Shown piece after piece: positions 43,047 through 51,707 of a stretch of DNA of 64,000 bases; position 1 is the stretch's first letter, and each line of letters begins with the position of its first letter. The notes beneath the pieces were generated by a model. It did no database searches. It was not told where the DNA came from and saw nothing but the letters and a program-made list of their open reading frames with translations. The position numbers and the translations under genes were made by a program. This DNA is from Thermoplasmatales archaeon SW_10_69_26 (GTDB lineage Archaea; Thermoplasmatota; SW-10-69-26), in the NCBI GenBank assembly GCA_003009755.1, contig PXUB01000001.1:62001-126000 (forward strand), read 5' to 3'.

Positions 43047-43919
43047 CTAGCGTCGGTCTCCACGGCCTCGTCCCGCGATCCACGCTGCGACCGGGAGCGC
43101 GATCGGCGCGACAGACGTGATGGGAACGCTCGCTAGGCCTCCTGCATCCCCGTTCCCGTCGTCGGCCTCCTCGACGCCGCCGCCGTGGTGGTCCCCCTCG
43201 GCCCCGTGGTCGTGATCGTGGCCGTCCCCGCCCGAGCTCGGGCTGGTTCCCCCCAGCGACAGCTCGGCGTCCTCGACCTGGGCGACGATCGCTTCCCGAC
43301 CCTCCGGTGTGCCGAAGGCGTGTTCGCTCACCCGGATGGCCGCGTCTGCGGTGTCCGCCCGGGGCTGCACCGATAGCGTCGCCAGGTGCGTCCCGCCGAA
43401 GGCCTTCGTTCCGTTCGACGCGAGCGTGATCTCCCCCTCGTCCCGTTCGACGCTCGCGTTGGCCTCGGCCCACACCGTCTCGACGTCGGTCACGTTTACC
43501 TTGGTGGCGTTGAAGCGGAGGACGACACGGTAGCGATCGATGCCTTCGAGGCCCATGTTGGTCAACCCGACGGGCACCTCCTCGGTGCCTGCGCCATCCC
43601 ACTCGGTGTCGCGCACGGTGAACCGGAGCCCGTATCCGATCTTCGCGCTCTTATGCATCTCCGTCACCGCGTCCTCGATCGCGCCTCCGAGGTCGTCGGC
43701 GGTCCCGTTCTCGAGGGTTCGGAGGACGGTCGCGAAGGCGCGGTCGGTCGGGCGGGTTCCCCGGTCGCCGTGGCGCAGGAAGTTCACCCGGTGGTTCCGG
43801 TGGTGCTGTTCGGTGTCCTCGAGCAGCTTCTCGGACCTGTCGGGCTCGGTGTCCATCGTCCGCAGCGCGATGAACAGCGGGCTCTCGATCGAGGCGACGA
43901 TCCCGCTCACAGCACTCAC
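43047..43919 (-). CDS. Hypothetical protein with C-terminal membrane anchor
   Basis: 290 residues. The first 75 are helical and polar, the middle is beta-rich with many N-x-S/T sites (NATKVNVTD, NASVERD, NGTKAF), then a His/Gly/Asp-rich linker (DGHDHDHGAEGDHHGGG) that could bind metal, and a C-terminal anchor (VAPIALPVAAWIAGRGRGDRR). An export signal is expected but none is visible at the N terminus. A hydrophobic run (VDLGLLAVAAVVVEG) lies just upstream in another frame, so the true 5' end may be frameshifted. Confidence 0.55.
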   Translation of the reverse strand: MSAVSGIVASIESPLFIALRTMDTEPDRSEKLLEDTEQHHRNHRVNFLRHGDRGTRPTDRAFATVLRTLENGTADDLGGAIEDAVTEMHKSAKIGYGLRFTVRDTEWDGAGTEEVPVGLTNMGLEGIDRYRVVLRFNATKVNVTDVETVWAEANASVERDEGEITLASNGTKAFGGTHLATLSVQPRADTADAAIRVSEHAFGTPEGREAIVAQVEDAELSLGGTSPSSGGDGHDHDHGAEGDHHGGGVEEADDGNGDAGGLASVPITSVAPIALPVAAWIAGRGRGDRR

Positions 43920-44087
43920 CGCCCAGCGACGCGGACGGATTCACGGCCTTCGTCACCCCTCCACAACGACGGCGGCGACCGCCAGCAGGCCGAGATCGAC
44001 TGCCTCGGGTGCCTTTGAGCACTCGCGGGGCGACCAGCCCTCGAAGCCTAAAGACCAAGGAGGCCCAGCCGAACCGGGAGGCCGAGC

Positions 44088-45569
44088 ATGGACGTCGAAG
44101 CCGCGCTGGCCGTGGCCTTGGCCCTGGCCGCGGTCCCCGCCCTCGCCCTCCCCGGCGGCGCTGCCGAGCAAGGGGTCGACGCGTCCGCGGACGTCCCACC
44201 CCAACCCCACGGGCCGATCCAGGGGGACGCCGAGTTCGAGCTCCCCACCGCCGTCAACGGGGTCCGCTCCGGCAGCGGGACCGCCGAGGATCCCTACGTG
44301 ATCAGCGACTGGGTGATCGCGCCGTCGACGACGTTCGCGATCCGCATCTTCGACACGGACGCGCACGTTCGCATCGACACGATCCTCGTCCGCGGACAGG
44401 GCTGCCCGACCGACTCCGGAGCCACGTGCGACCTGACGGGGCTGGACCTCCGGGGAGCCGACAACGTCACCGTCGAGGACGTGCGCGTGCTGGGGGCCGG
44501 GCGCGGCCTGCACGCGACCGACGTCGAGCACCTGACGATCCGACGCTCGGCCTTCGGTCTCGCGACGGAGACGCCGTTCGTCGTCACGAGCGAGGGCCTC
44601 GACATCCACTTCAGCCGGGACGTCGAGGTGGCGAACGTGACGAGCGTGGCGGTCTTCCCGCTCGTCCTCACGCGCTCCGAGAACGCCACGTTCCACGATG
44701 TGACGCTGCTCGGCGATCCCGCGGCGGCCGAGTCGCTGGCCACCACGTTCGATCCCGCCGTCACCGGGGACGACGCCCGCAACGTGTCCTTCGTCCGGAC
44801 GGACGTGGTCGACGTCAACGCGTTCCTCGGCGGCGAGCGGGGCGACACCGAGTTCGTCCACAGCCGCTTCCTCCGCGGAGCCGGCCACGGCTTCAGCGAG
44901 GGATCCAACGACGCTACCTTCGATTCCCTGTTCGTGTGCGGCTCGACGTTCCGCGACGTCCCCGACGAGGCGCTCGACGTCTCGGACGTCGAGAACCTGA
45001 CGATCGAGGGCAACGTGTTCACGAACAACACCGACGCCGTCACCACGAGCCTCGCGGACGAGAACGTGACCGTCGTCAGGAACCGGGTGGAGAACCAGTC
45101 GAGCACCGGGTTGGCGATCGGCGGTCACGACATCACGGTCCACAACAACTCGCTCGCGAACAACGGGGGGCGTGGGTTCCTCGAAGGTCACGACCTCTCC
45201 CCGACCGACGCCGACAACCCCACGGACGCGCGGTTCAACTGGTGGGGCCACGAGGACGGCCCGAACGTGACCGTGTCCGGCAGCGACGAGATCCTCAACC
45301 CGAGCCCCGGCGACCAGCTCGTCGTCGACGCGGTGGACGAGGTCGACTGGAGCGACTGGCTGAGCCAGCCCCCCGAGGTGGGGCCCGACGCCGTCGACTG
45401 CGGCGTCCCCGCGGGCGAGCCCGGCGCCGATCGCGGACCCGACCTGGACGTCGCCTTCCAGGCGGAGCTCGCGATCGAGGTCACGGTCGACGAACAGCTC
45501 GGCCCCACGCACGTCCGAGCCGAAGCCGAGGCCGTCGGCGAGACGGCTCTCGACGCCGACGCAGGCTAG
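44088..45569 (+). CDS. Secreted NosD-like right-handed beta-helix protein
   Basis: 493 residues, a third beta-helix protein, distant from the other two. Signal peptide AALAVALALAAVPALALPGGA; the lead-in SGSGTAEDPYVISDWVI and the cap FNWWGHEDGP are the family's shared ends. The coils in between (NVTVEDVRVLGAGRGLHATDV, NLTIEGNVFTNNTDA, DITVHNNSLANNGGRG) are less regular. A 75-residue C-terminal extension is unique. TATA-like CCTAAAG at 44046-44052 precedes the ATG by about 39 bp. Confidence 0.8.
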   Translation: MDVEAALAVALALAAVPALALPGGAAEQGVDASADVPPQPHGPIQGDAEFELPTAVNGVRSGSGTAEDPYVISDWVIAPSTTFAIRIFDTDAHVRIDTILVRGQGCPTDSGATCDLTGLDLRGADNVTVEDVRVLGAGRGLHATDVEHLTIRRSAFGLATETPFVVTSEGLDIHFSRDVEVANVTSVAVFPLVLTRSENATFHDVTLLGDPAAAESLATTFDPAVTGDDARNVSFVRTDVVDVNAFLGGERGDTEFVHSRFLRGAGHGFSEGSNDATFDSLFVCGSTFRDVPDEALDVSDVENLTIEGNVFTNNTDAVTTSLADENVTVVRNRVENQSSTGLAIGGHDITVHNNSLANNGGRGFLEGHDLSPTDADNPTDARFNWWGHEDGPNVTVSGSDEILNPSPGDQLVVDAVDEVDWSDWLSQPPEVGPDAVDCGVPAGEPGADRGPDLDVAFQAELAIEVTVDEQLGPTHVRAEAEAVGETALDADAG

Positions 45570-45614
45570 GCCGCTCGCGGCGGGGGACCGGGCGAGCGCT
45601 GGGAACCTCGGGAT

Positions 45615-45715
45615 GCAGAGGTCCGAGGCATCGATGCAGAACGAGGACCTCTGCCAACGACGGGAACACGAGGCCTGCAGATACCGTGGAAAGAGGCCGA
45701 GTGGTCCCGTCGGGA
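45615..45715 (+). repeat. 101-bp repeat ending in a tRNA-Glu 3'-end copy (unit 1)
   Basis: Near-identical units lie at 52155-52255 and 52482-52582. Each begins with a palindrome (GCAGAGGTCC ... GGACCTCTGC), has GAGGCCTGCAGATACCGTGG in the middle, and ends with TGGTCCCGTCGGGA, the plus-strand image of the tRNA-Glu 3' end at 60935-60948. Read on the plus strand the unit encodes an integrase-like tail ending in SGPVGT and a stop, in the same frame as the DGPVGI end of the recombinase at 60953. Interpreted as an old attachment site. Confidence 0.75.
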
Positions 45716-45761
45716 CTTAGACCCTCTCGAGGAAATCGGGGCGAGCCAGATTCTGAGGCTC

Positions 45762-45977
45762 GTGGCTCGGAATGCAGGGTTCTCGCTAGCGCCCTCGCGG
45801 GCGCCTCCCTCTTCTTTTTCTCTTTCACTCCCCAGCCGCGAGGCTCGCCAGCTGCGCGACCAGCTGATCGAGGCGGCCGAGGACCCGCACCTGGAGGCCC
45901 TCGACGTCGAACCGGGGTGGCTGATCGCGTTCGCCGCCCACCTGACGGCTCACCTGGAGGGGTGGATATCACGGTGA
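45762..45977 (+). CDS. Possible short protein or gene fragment
   Basis: The frame is open for 71 codons, but only the last 48 look coding (REARQLRDQLIEAAEDPHLE, ALDVEPGWLIAFAAHLTAHL); the first part crosses a terminator-like hairpin and T-tract. Perhaps the 3' remnant of a longer gene. Family unknown. Confidence 0.3.
   Translation: MARNAGFSLAPSRAPPSSFSLSLPSREARQLRDQLIEAAEDPHLEALDVEPGWLIAFAAHLTAHLEGWISR
45789..45829 (+). terminator. Hairpin plus T-tract terminator
   Basis: GCGCCCTCGCGGGCGC (8-bp-class stem) is followed by CTCCCTCTTCTTTTTCTCTTTC, the most T-rich run in the neighbourhood. It would end transcripts from the beta-helix gene and the repeat downstream of it. Confidence 0.5.
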
Positions 45978-45994
45978 CTCCTCCTTCCGCGGGG

Positions 45995-46369
45995 TCACTC
46001 GAGCATCGCCGCGATGCGGTCCACGAACCCCCGAGCGTCCTCGAGGACGCCGCGGGCCTCGTCCTTCGAGATCCCCGGCTCGGGCTCGTAGTCGCTGACC
46101 TGACGCTTCTGCATCGTCGTCGACAGCAACCGGCCCATCTCGCCGGGCAGCGGTCCGTCCTGCACGAACCGCTTGCCGAACTCGGTGATGACCCCGCGAT
46201 GGGTGGAGGCGTCGACGCCTTCCTCGAGGAGAGCCGCCTCGGCGACGAAGAACATCGCGTAGTAGGCACGCGAGACGCAGGACTCGGGGTCCCCGTTGTC
46301 CAAGAGCAAACCGGCGCTGTCCAGGTAACGACCCGCGCGATCGAGCAGGGCCTCGACCTCGCCGGTCAT
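45995..46369 (-). CDS. HEPN-domain protein, partner of the MNT gene
   Basis: 124 residues, all-helical HEPN of the PF05168-like type: ALLDRAGRYLDSAGLLLDNGD, the core SRAYYAMFFVAEAALLEEG, and THRGVITEFGKRFVQDG. It lacks a clean R-x4-6-H at the C terminus, so it may be a non-nuclease HEPN of the substrate-binding kind. Its ATG overlaps the MNT stop (ATGA): here MNT comes first and HEPN second, opposite to the pair at 9789-10603. Confidence 0.8.
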   Translation of the reverse strand: MTGEVEALLDRAGRYLDSAGLLLDNGDPESCVSRAYYAMFFVAEAALLEEGVDASTHRGVITEFGKRFVQDGPLPGEMGRLLSTTMQKRQVSDYEPEPGISKDEARGVLEDARGFVDRIAAMLE

Positions 46370-46686
46370 GCGGGCACGCCCTCGCGGCGGACGTTGCGAA
46401 GTAGGGGGCTGTTGCCTTGCTCGAAGTCCGGCTTGGCTACGGGGACGACGGACAGGAGCACCTCGTGCTCCATGTCGATCTGCCAGGTGAGCTCGCCCAT
46501 CCGGTCGATCTCCTCGAACCGGTCGACCGGGCCCTCGAGGACGACCATCAGGTCCACGTCCGAGGCGTCGGTCGCCTCGCCGCGGGCTTGCGAGCCGAAG
46601 AGGAGCACCTGGTGCAGGCGGTCGCCGTACAGCTCCTGGGCCCTCTGCTTGAAGGCCTCGACGGCCGATCGGGTCGCCTCGTCCAC
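46366..46686 (-). CDS. Minimal nucleotidyltransferase (MNT)
   Basis: 106 residues from the GTG at 46686. The signature LLFGSQARGEATDASDVDLMVV supplies G-S and D-x-D; a third acid is likely in DMEHEVLLSVV. Upstream in-frame sequence to 46911 has no family match. Forms a coupled module with the HEPN gene; such modules act as toxin-antitoxin or defence-linked switches. Confidence 0.82.
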   Translation of the reverse strand: MDEATRSAVEAFKQRAQELYGDRLHQVLLFGSQARGEATDASDVDLMVVLEGPVDRFEEIDRMGELTWQIDMEHEVLLSVVPVAKPDFEQGNSPLLRNVRREGVPA

Positions 46687-46749
46687 GGCAGGCCCTGGTA
46701 GGCGCTCTACGTCCTTTAGGTTCTCGCTTCCGGCCGCCCGCTGAGCACC

Positions 46750-46846
46750 GTCAACCTCCAGTGAACACCATGTCAACCCGCCCGCGCCTCCTGGATCAGC
46801 CCCTTGCCGTTGACGAGGTTGACACCAACGTCGACCCGGCGTTGAC
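46750..46846. promoter_or_regulatory. Cluster of GTTGAC half-sites upstream of the winged-helix gene
   Basis: Five copies of GTTGAC or its complement lie in 97 bp: GTCAAC at 46750 and 46772, GTTGAC at 46809, 46818 and 46841. The two orientations face each other. They fill the gap between the MNT and winged-helix genes and are candidate operators or iterons. Two more (GTCAAC, GTTGAC) occur inside the gene at 47165-47178. Confidence 0.45.
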
Positions 46847-46867
46847 ATCGCCCCGGGAGGGAATCCT

Positions 46868-47640
46868 GTGAGCTCGGTTTCCGAGCTGACCGACGCCCAG
46901 CAGCGGGTCATCGAGCGCCTCTACGAGGGCAAGTACGCGGCCGCGATCGCCGACGAGGTCAACGTCACCCGGCAGGCGGTCAGCAAGCACGTTCGCAAGC
47001 TCGAGGAGAAGGGGCTGATCACCGAGCACGCGGGCGAGACCGCCTTCTACCGCCGCTCGCTCGGACAGGGCACCTCGTTCAAGATCTACGGCCTCACCGA
47101 CGCCGGCCTCCAGGCCCTCCGCGAGGCCCAGGGCCTGGGGCCAGGGGAGACGCCGCGGACGCCGTCAACGGGGTTGACGGAGCCTCCACCGGGGCAGTAT
47201 GAGGACGTCAACGAGCCAGCCGTCCACAACGCGCCAGCCGAGCGTGGGCCGCGGGTCGAGGTGCACAACTATCGAAGTCAAGATCCCGATCGAGGACGAC
47301 CAAGCCAAGCTCTGGCTACCCAACGAAGCCGAGCTCAACAACTGGACCCGCCGCTGGGACGAGAACGTCCACGGCGTCTTCCTCGAAGCCACCACCCGAC
47401 ACCTGCTGCGCGCCGGCGCCGAGGCCCGCTCGGTCGAGATCGCCGAGGGGCTGGTGCTCCGGAAGCTCGTCAAAGCGATCGAGCTGCTCGAGGACGCCTA
47501 CGGGCTCGAGTTGGGCGCGCCCGAGTTCCGCTGCACCTACGAGCCCGGCAAGGGCAAGGTCGGTGTCACCGGCCACCCGCTGGCCGAAGGCCGCGGCCAC
47601 GACGAAGGGGGGCTGGCGACGATCGACGACACGCCCGAGC
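46868..47640 (+). pseudogene. Winged-helix regulator broken by a frameshift
   Basis: Frame 1 (GTG at 46868) encodes a winged helix: DAQQRVIERLYEGKYAAAIADE, then NVTRQAVSKHVRKLEEKG and a wing TAFYRRSLGQGTSF. After about 47270 the protein-like sequence continues one frame over (EVKIPIEDDQAKLWLPNEAELN, NNWTRRWDENVHGVFLEATTRH, GAEARSVEIAEGLVLRKLVKA). A one-base indel in CACAACTATCGAAG would join the halves. The domain order resembles archaeal plasmid- or virus-borne MarR/ArsR-like proteins with a C-terminal sensor. The 3' end dissolves into a NosD fragment on the other strand. Confidence 0.6.
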
Positions 47641-47669
47641 CCGACACGATCCACGCGACCGACGACCCG

Positions 47670-47905
47670 GCGGACGTCGACCACGTCGTGGCAGTCAACA
47701 TCGTCGGGCCCGTCCGCGCACCCCCACCAGTTGTGCCGCGCGTCGACGGTCGTGTCGGTGTTCTCGACCTCGAGCCCAATCCCGCCGGTGTCCTCGAAGT
47801 TCGTCTGCCGCACGGTCACGTTCTGGGTCAGCTCGACGTGCATGCCGGCGTCGGTGTAGTTGGTCACGTCGTTGTGCTGCCAGGTGGGGTCGTTGCGCTT
47901 GTAGC
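47670..47905 (-). pseudogene. Fragment of a NosD-like beta-helix gene
   Basis: On the minus strand: NDPTWQHNDVTNYTDAGMHV, ELTQNVTVRQTNFEDTGG, IGLEVENTDTTVDARHNWWG and CADGPDDVDCHD. That is one to two coils and the NWWG cap of the secreted beta-helix family. No start, no signal peptide, no downstream stop in a sensible place. Tail-to-tail with the broken winged-helix gene. Confidence 0.65.
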
Positions 47906-48035
47906 GTCCAAGCCGATGTCGGCGCTCAGGCCGACGGCAATATCCCTAAGCCGGTCTGTATCCCTGGGGGTCACGCCGAGCTCGGGTTCACCTGGACGGC
48001 TGGGTGACGGGGAGGTCTATCGCCTCCGCTCGCCG

Positions 48036-48590
48036 TCAGAGCCGGCTTCTCCCAAGAAGCGCCCCAACGAAGGCGACGATAAGGAGGAGAGACCCCGGTG
48101 CAGGCGATGCTTTCTCCCCCTCTGGGAACTCGCCACCGTCACCGATCGAACCTTTGTCGTTCTCTTCGTATGGGGGCGTACCCTCGCTGCGGTTGTACTG
48201 GGGGACAGTAAGGCTCCCCTCTTCGCCTCGATCCCGATGGTCTCCCTCGTCACACCAGAACACGTATTCCCCTGGCTGCTCGAGGTGAACCGTCATGGCT
48301 GCCTCCTCGCCCGGCGGGACGGCATCCCCATCCCCGCTCACGCAGTTGATTGTACCGTTGATCTCCATGCAGAGGTCGTGACCGACGGAGCCCTGGTCGT
48401 TGTCTAGGAGGACCGTCACGTTCCCCTTACCCACCTTCTCGCCAGGAGGGTTGAAGCAGTAGGTGTCCCCATCCGGGCAGCCCTCCTCGCGAACCTCGAA
48501 GGCCTGTGTCTCCTCCGCCAGAAGTGACGGGGACGCGAGCGACGCCATCAGAAGGGCGGAGAGGATCACCCGCGTCGTGTCGCCAGCCAT
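48036..48590 (-). CDS. Secreted cupredoxin-like protein with C-terminal anchor
   Basis: 184 residues from the ATG at 48590. Signal peptide (VILSALLMASLASPSLLA), then a plastocyanin-like sandwich: KVGKGNVTVLLDNDQGSVGHDLCM supplies the first His, and EYVFWCDEGDHRDRGEEGSLTV supplies Cys and His in the usual Y-x-F-x-C-x4-H arrangement. The axial Met expected a few residues later is replaced (GEEG), so copper binding may be altered. C terminus: SLLLIVAFVGALLGRSRL anchor. Lower GC than core genes. Confidence 0.7.
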   Translation of the reverse strand: MAGDTTRVILSALLMASLASPSLLAEETQAFEVREEGCPDGDTYCFNPPGEKVGKGNVTVLLDNDQGSVGHDLCMEINGTINCVSGDGDAVPPGEEAAMTVHLEQPGEYVFWCDEGDHRDRGEEGSLTVPQYNRSEGTPPYEENDKGSIGDGGEFPEGEKASPAPGSLLLIVAFVGALLGRSRL

Positions 48591-48741
48591 GAGCAATGCT
48601 ACCCGATGACGACGGAAAAGACGTGGGGAAGGATACGGCCTCTACCGACCAGATTTGAATGTCCTCGAAGTTTCTCTACAATCGATTCTGGTATTCTGTA
48701 CAAGGAAGGTCAAGGGTCCAGGCGCAATTTTTTCCCTCCTT

Positions 48742-50181
48742 ATGGAAAGGAACAATCGAGCAGAGACCGTCCGAGGAACCGTAGGCCTGGCGTTTGTGAT
48801 CCTGCTTGCAGGGGTCGGCCCCTCGGCGATCGCCACCGGGGCTGTCGACCAGATCGATGAACGGTGCCCAGAGACCATCGGAGAAAGCGGTCCGGACCCA
48901 GTATCACGCTGCTCGGCCGAGGACAAGGTGATCTCCGACCGATGCATGCATATCGCCATGGAGGGGGCACAGCTTGACGCAGCCGTTGACTGTGGCGGGT
49001 TCCCGCCGGGAGAAAGCGACCCCTGCGTCAGGGTAGAGGAGGGCCCGCCACCGAGCGTGGCCGTGAACACGGACCTCGGGGCCAACGGGACGGACGCCGC
49101 CAACGTCACCGACAACAGTTCAGTCCAAGCGGGGTCTGGAGGAGCCGGCGGAGATGTTCTCCTGGATCTCGCGGATCCCCACGTCATCCTCATCACCGAC
49201 ACAGCCCAAGTGGCGACGGGGTCAGGCGGCGCCGGTGGCGATGTCAATGTGACTCGCGAGAACCGTACCACGGATACGATCAACGGAACGGCAGGACCCG
49301 GTGGCGACGGAGGGAAATTGGGGATTCTCGCCGAGGCTAACATCAACGGGAATCTCTCAGTCGGCGATGGGGGCGACGGAGGCTCGGCCTACGTGGAACA
49401 CGTCGATGGTCCCTCCGTCAGTCACGGCGGAGACGGCGGTCGACCGGGTCTCCTAGGTCTCCCGACGGCCTACGACGCCGAGAGCCTCCACGAAGCTGGA
49501 CAGCTGGAGGGAGCCAACTCTGGCGACGGCGGCGGAGCCTCCTCGACCTCCCTTTGTGCTCTCGAAACGAATGGTAGTCCTTACTGTGATGGCTCGGGCG
49601 ATACGGATACCAGCACGGACAACGAGGATGGAAGAGACGGGGCGGACGCCAGTGGCCCCGGTAATGCCGGCGGCGACGGCGCAGCCGGCGCCGACGCCTA
49701 CGCCGAGGGTGGTGACGGTGGCCCTAGATGCGTGCTCGTAGATCCCCCAGACCCCTACGAATGCGTTGCCATCACCGGTGGCAACGGCGGCAATGCCATC
49801 GCAGTTGCCGGGGAAGGAGGCCTCGGTGGAAACGGCGGCGACGGTGTGCACAACTCCACCGAGAAAGCGATTCATGGCGGGGACGGTGGAGCAGGCGGTA
49901 CGGGAGGGACGGCCGAGGCTTACGCCGGAAGCGCCGGATGCGCGACGGTCGGTGACCGTTGCGGACAGCCGGGCCATGCGAAGGCCCGGAGCGACGGTGG
50001 GGACGGAGGCATCCCCGGCGGCTCGGGGTGGACCGAAAACCTCTCCCAGACAATCGAAGATAAATGCTCCTCAAACAGCCACGACCTCTGCTGGGAGCCC
50101 ACACGTCCAAAGATGCCTGTGGACACGTCGGCATCGCTGCGAAGGGGGAAATCCAGGGACTATGATTGCCGAGAGCGATGA
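48742..50181 (+). CDS. Glycine-rich secreted repeat protein
   Basis: 479 residues with a signal peptide (GLAFVILLAGVGPSAIATG). The bulk is G-G-D-G-G and G-S-G-G-A-G-G-D repeats (AGSGGAGGDVLLDLADPHV, VATGSGGAGGDVNV, GPGGDGGKLG, GDGGDGGSAYV, HGGDGGAGGTGGTAEA), broken by short beta-like stretches and cysteine pairs. It resembles PGRS-type low-complexity surface proteins in style, without homology being implied. The repeats could form calcium-binding or polyproline-II-like bundles. No anchor is visible. Lower GC and different codon use suggest transfer. Confidence 0.65.
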   Translation: MERNNRAETVRGTVGLAFVILLAGVGPSAIATGAVDQIDERCPETIGESGPDPVSRCSAEDKVISDRCMHIAMEGAQLDAAVDCGGFPPGESDPCVRVEEGPPPSVAVNTDLGANGTDAANVTDNSSVQAGSGGAGGDVLLDLADPHVILITDTAQVATGSGGAGGDVNVTRENRTTDTINGTAGPGGDGGKLGILAEANINGNLSVGDGGDGGSAYVEHVDGPSVSHGGDGGRPGLLGLPTAYDAESLHEAGQLEGANSGDGGGASSTSLCALETNGSPYCDGSGDTDTSTDNEDGRDGADASGPGNAGGDGAAGADAYAEGGDGGPRCVLVDPPDPYECVAITGGNGGNAIAVAGEGGLGGNGGDGVHNSTEKAIHGGDGGAGGTGGTAEAYAGSAGCATVGDRCGQPGHAKARSDGGDGGIPGGSGWTENLSQTIEDKCSSNSHDLCWEPTRPKMPVDTSASLRRGKSRDYDCRER

Positions 50182-50296
50182 TCCGGACAATGAACAGACG
50201 TATCCACGACCGGGGGACGATGGGAGCACTCCATCGTACGATACGGGTTGTGACCACGACAGCCAACATAGCCATATCTGAAGGAGTGCGACAGCC

Positions 50297-50989
50297 ATGA
50301 AACGGAACATCCCGAGAACTGCCATCGTCGGGCTAGGTTCCATTTTGATGCTGACCTTCGCGGCCATACCATCTCTCGCGTCGGACGCTAATCCGCCGGA
50401 CGTGGAGATCGAAGACCGCGTGACCTGGTTCCCTAATGCCCATCACCTTGGCTTCCAAGCCCACGCCGAGGCGTGCGACGAGCGTTCGACTGTACGTCTA
50501 TCTTTGACAATCAAGGAGGTTGGGTCGGCGTCCGAAACCGGGAACTCCCCCTGTTTGGAGGTTTCCGAGACGTTCACCCTCCCCAGCCCGGGAGATCACA
50601 AGGCCAAGGCAGAAGCCCAGGATGATCACGGGAACGAGGCCCGAAATGAAGGAAAAGTGACCTCGAGGATTGTCCCCTTCGATACGGGGTCTGTGCCCGG
50701 TTACCCCCCGCTCGAGGAAATCCGAGAAACGGAGCTCGGTCCGCGTGTCACCATCGAGACGCTGAACGACGCCGGGGGCACAGTGAAGCGCTACGAGGTC
50801 TCTTCGCAGGGGGCCGTCCTGATGAGCACCATGGCCGATGCCGTTCCCGAGGACGGAGACTTCACGACTCGCGCCGTCCTTGACCGTCCTGTTGGATGGG
50901 CCGACGTCCACGTGGACGGTGACGTTACGTGGTCCGGTTTGATTTACCAGTCGTCGGAGGAATGGTGGCATTTCCGCGCTCTCAAGTAA
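50297..50989 (+). CDS. Secreted hypothetical protein
   Basis: 230 residues, signal peptide AIVGLGSILMLTFAAIPSLASD, then an Ig-like segment (PPDVEIEDRVTWFPNAHHLG, EVSETFTLPSPGDHKAKAEA, DDHGNEARNEGKV) with a disulfide-capable pair (ACDERS, SPCLEV) and a second beta domain. ATG at 50297, GAAGGAG 13 bp upstream. Same strand and low-GC style as the glycine-rich protein gene before it. Confidence 0.6.
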   Translation: MKRNIPRTAIVGLGSILMLTFAAIPSLASDANPPDVEIEDRVTWFPNAHHLGFQAHAEACDERSTVRLSLTIKEVGSASETGNSPCLEVSETFTLPSPGDHKAKAEAQDDHGNEARNEGKVTSRIVPFDTGSVPGYPPLEEIRETELGPRVTIETLNDAGGTVKRYEVSSQGAVLMSTMADAVPEDGDFTTRAVLDRPVGWADVHVDGDVTWSGLIYQSSEEWWHFRALK

Positions 50990-51539
50990 TCGTCTCGTGG
51001 TGACCGAGGCAGGGTCGACGGCGAAGCGGAGCAGGCTGCATCCGGCTTGAGCCCGGCGGCCATCTGCATCGACAGCAATGGCCCCGGCGTTCGCCGCTGG
51101 CCACCTCGCCGACGTAGCGCTCGACCGAGATCCCTCTCGTGATACGTCTCCGGGTAGCCCGGGATCCAGCCGTCGGTGACGAGCGCCTCCAGCCCCAACC
51201 GTGACGAGATCCCGCCTCCCACGGGGCGATCATCGTCTTCGACGAACCGACGAGCTCGCTGTCGGGGACCGATCGGGGTGGGCGTGCAGGTGGTAGGCCC
51301 GCCAGGCCGTCCGCGAGGCGTCGGCGAACACCGTCTCGCTGAGCGCCACGATGCCCTCCACGTCCCTGCGGACGGCGGTCCCGCCCCGTGGATGGACCAT
51401 CGCGCCGGGCAATCCTGCGCGAGCGGGAGCGCCTTCCGCCGTGTGGCATCCACGCCAGACGTTAAGACCATCTCTCCACAACGTTAGAGCCTCCGCGGGC
51501 TGACCAGCGATTACCCCGACGTGACCACCGGCGGTAGAG
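50990..51539. other. Decayed coding region
   Basis: Minus-strand fragments in two frames (RRDVEGIVALSETVFADASR with AWRAYHLHAHPDRSPT; then RRFVEDDDRPVGGGISSRLG, LEALVTDGWIPGYPE) read as one protein interrupted by a frameshift near 51230. No start or family can be given. Nothing else is seen. Confidence 0.4.
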
Positions 51540-51662
51540 CTAGGGTTTTTCCTCGCGGCCACGCACCCACCGATAGAGGATCCACGCGGAGACTCCCAAC
51601 AGCAGGGCCACGACGAGAGCGATGATCAGTGAGGCGATCTCCACCTGGCGGAGCCCGAACAT
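51540..51662 (-). CDS. 40-residue single-helix membrane miniprotein
   Basis: ATG at 51662, stop at 51540. It reads MFGLRQVEIASLIIALVVAL then LLGVSAWILYRWVRGREEKP: one transmembrane helix with a positively charged tail. AATAATACATAC (minus strand, 51691-51702) is a good TATA-like box about 35 bp upstream. The compact reading frame and promoter make it a credible small gene of unknown role. Confidence 0.55.
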   Translation of the reverse strand: MFGLRQVEIASLIIALVVALLLGVSAWILYRWVRGREEKP

Positions 51663-51707
51663 GGTCAGATGTTTTAGAACTGCTTGTTGTATGTATTATT
51701 CTAATGG

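Noticed and set aside
50161-50281. 39-codon frame overlapping the end of the glycine-rich protein gene
   Set aside because: Acidic low-complexity sequence without promoter spacing or family; could be the frameshifted tail of the glycine-rich protein but cannot be shown.
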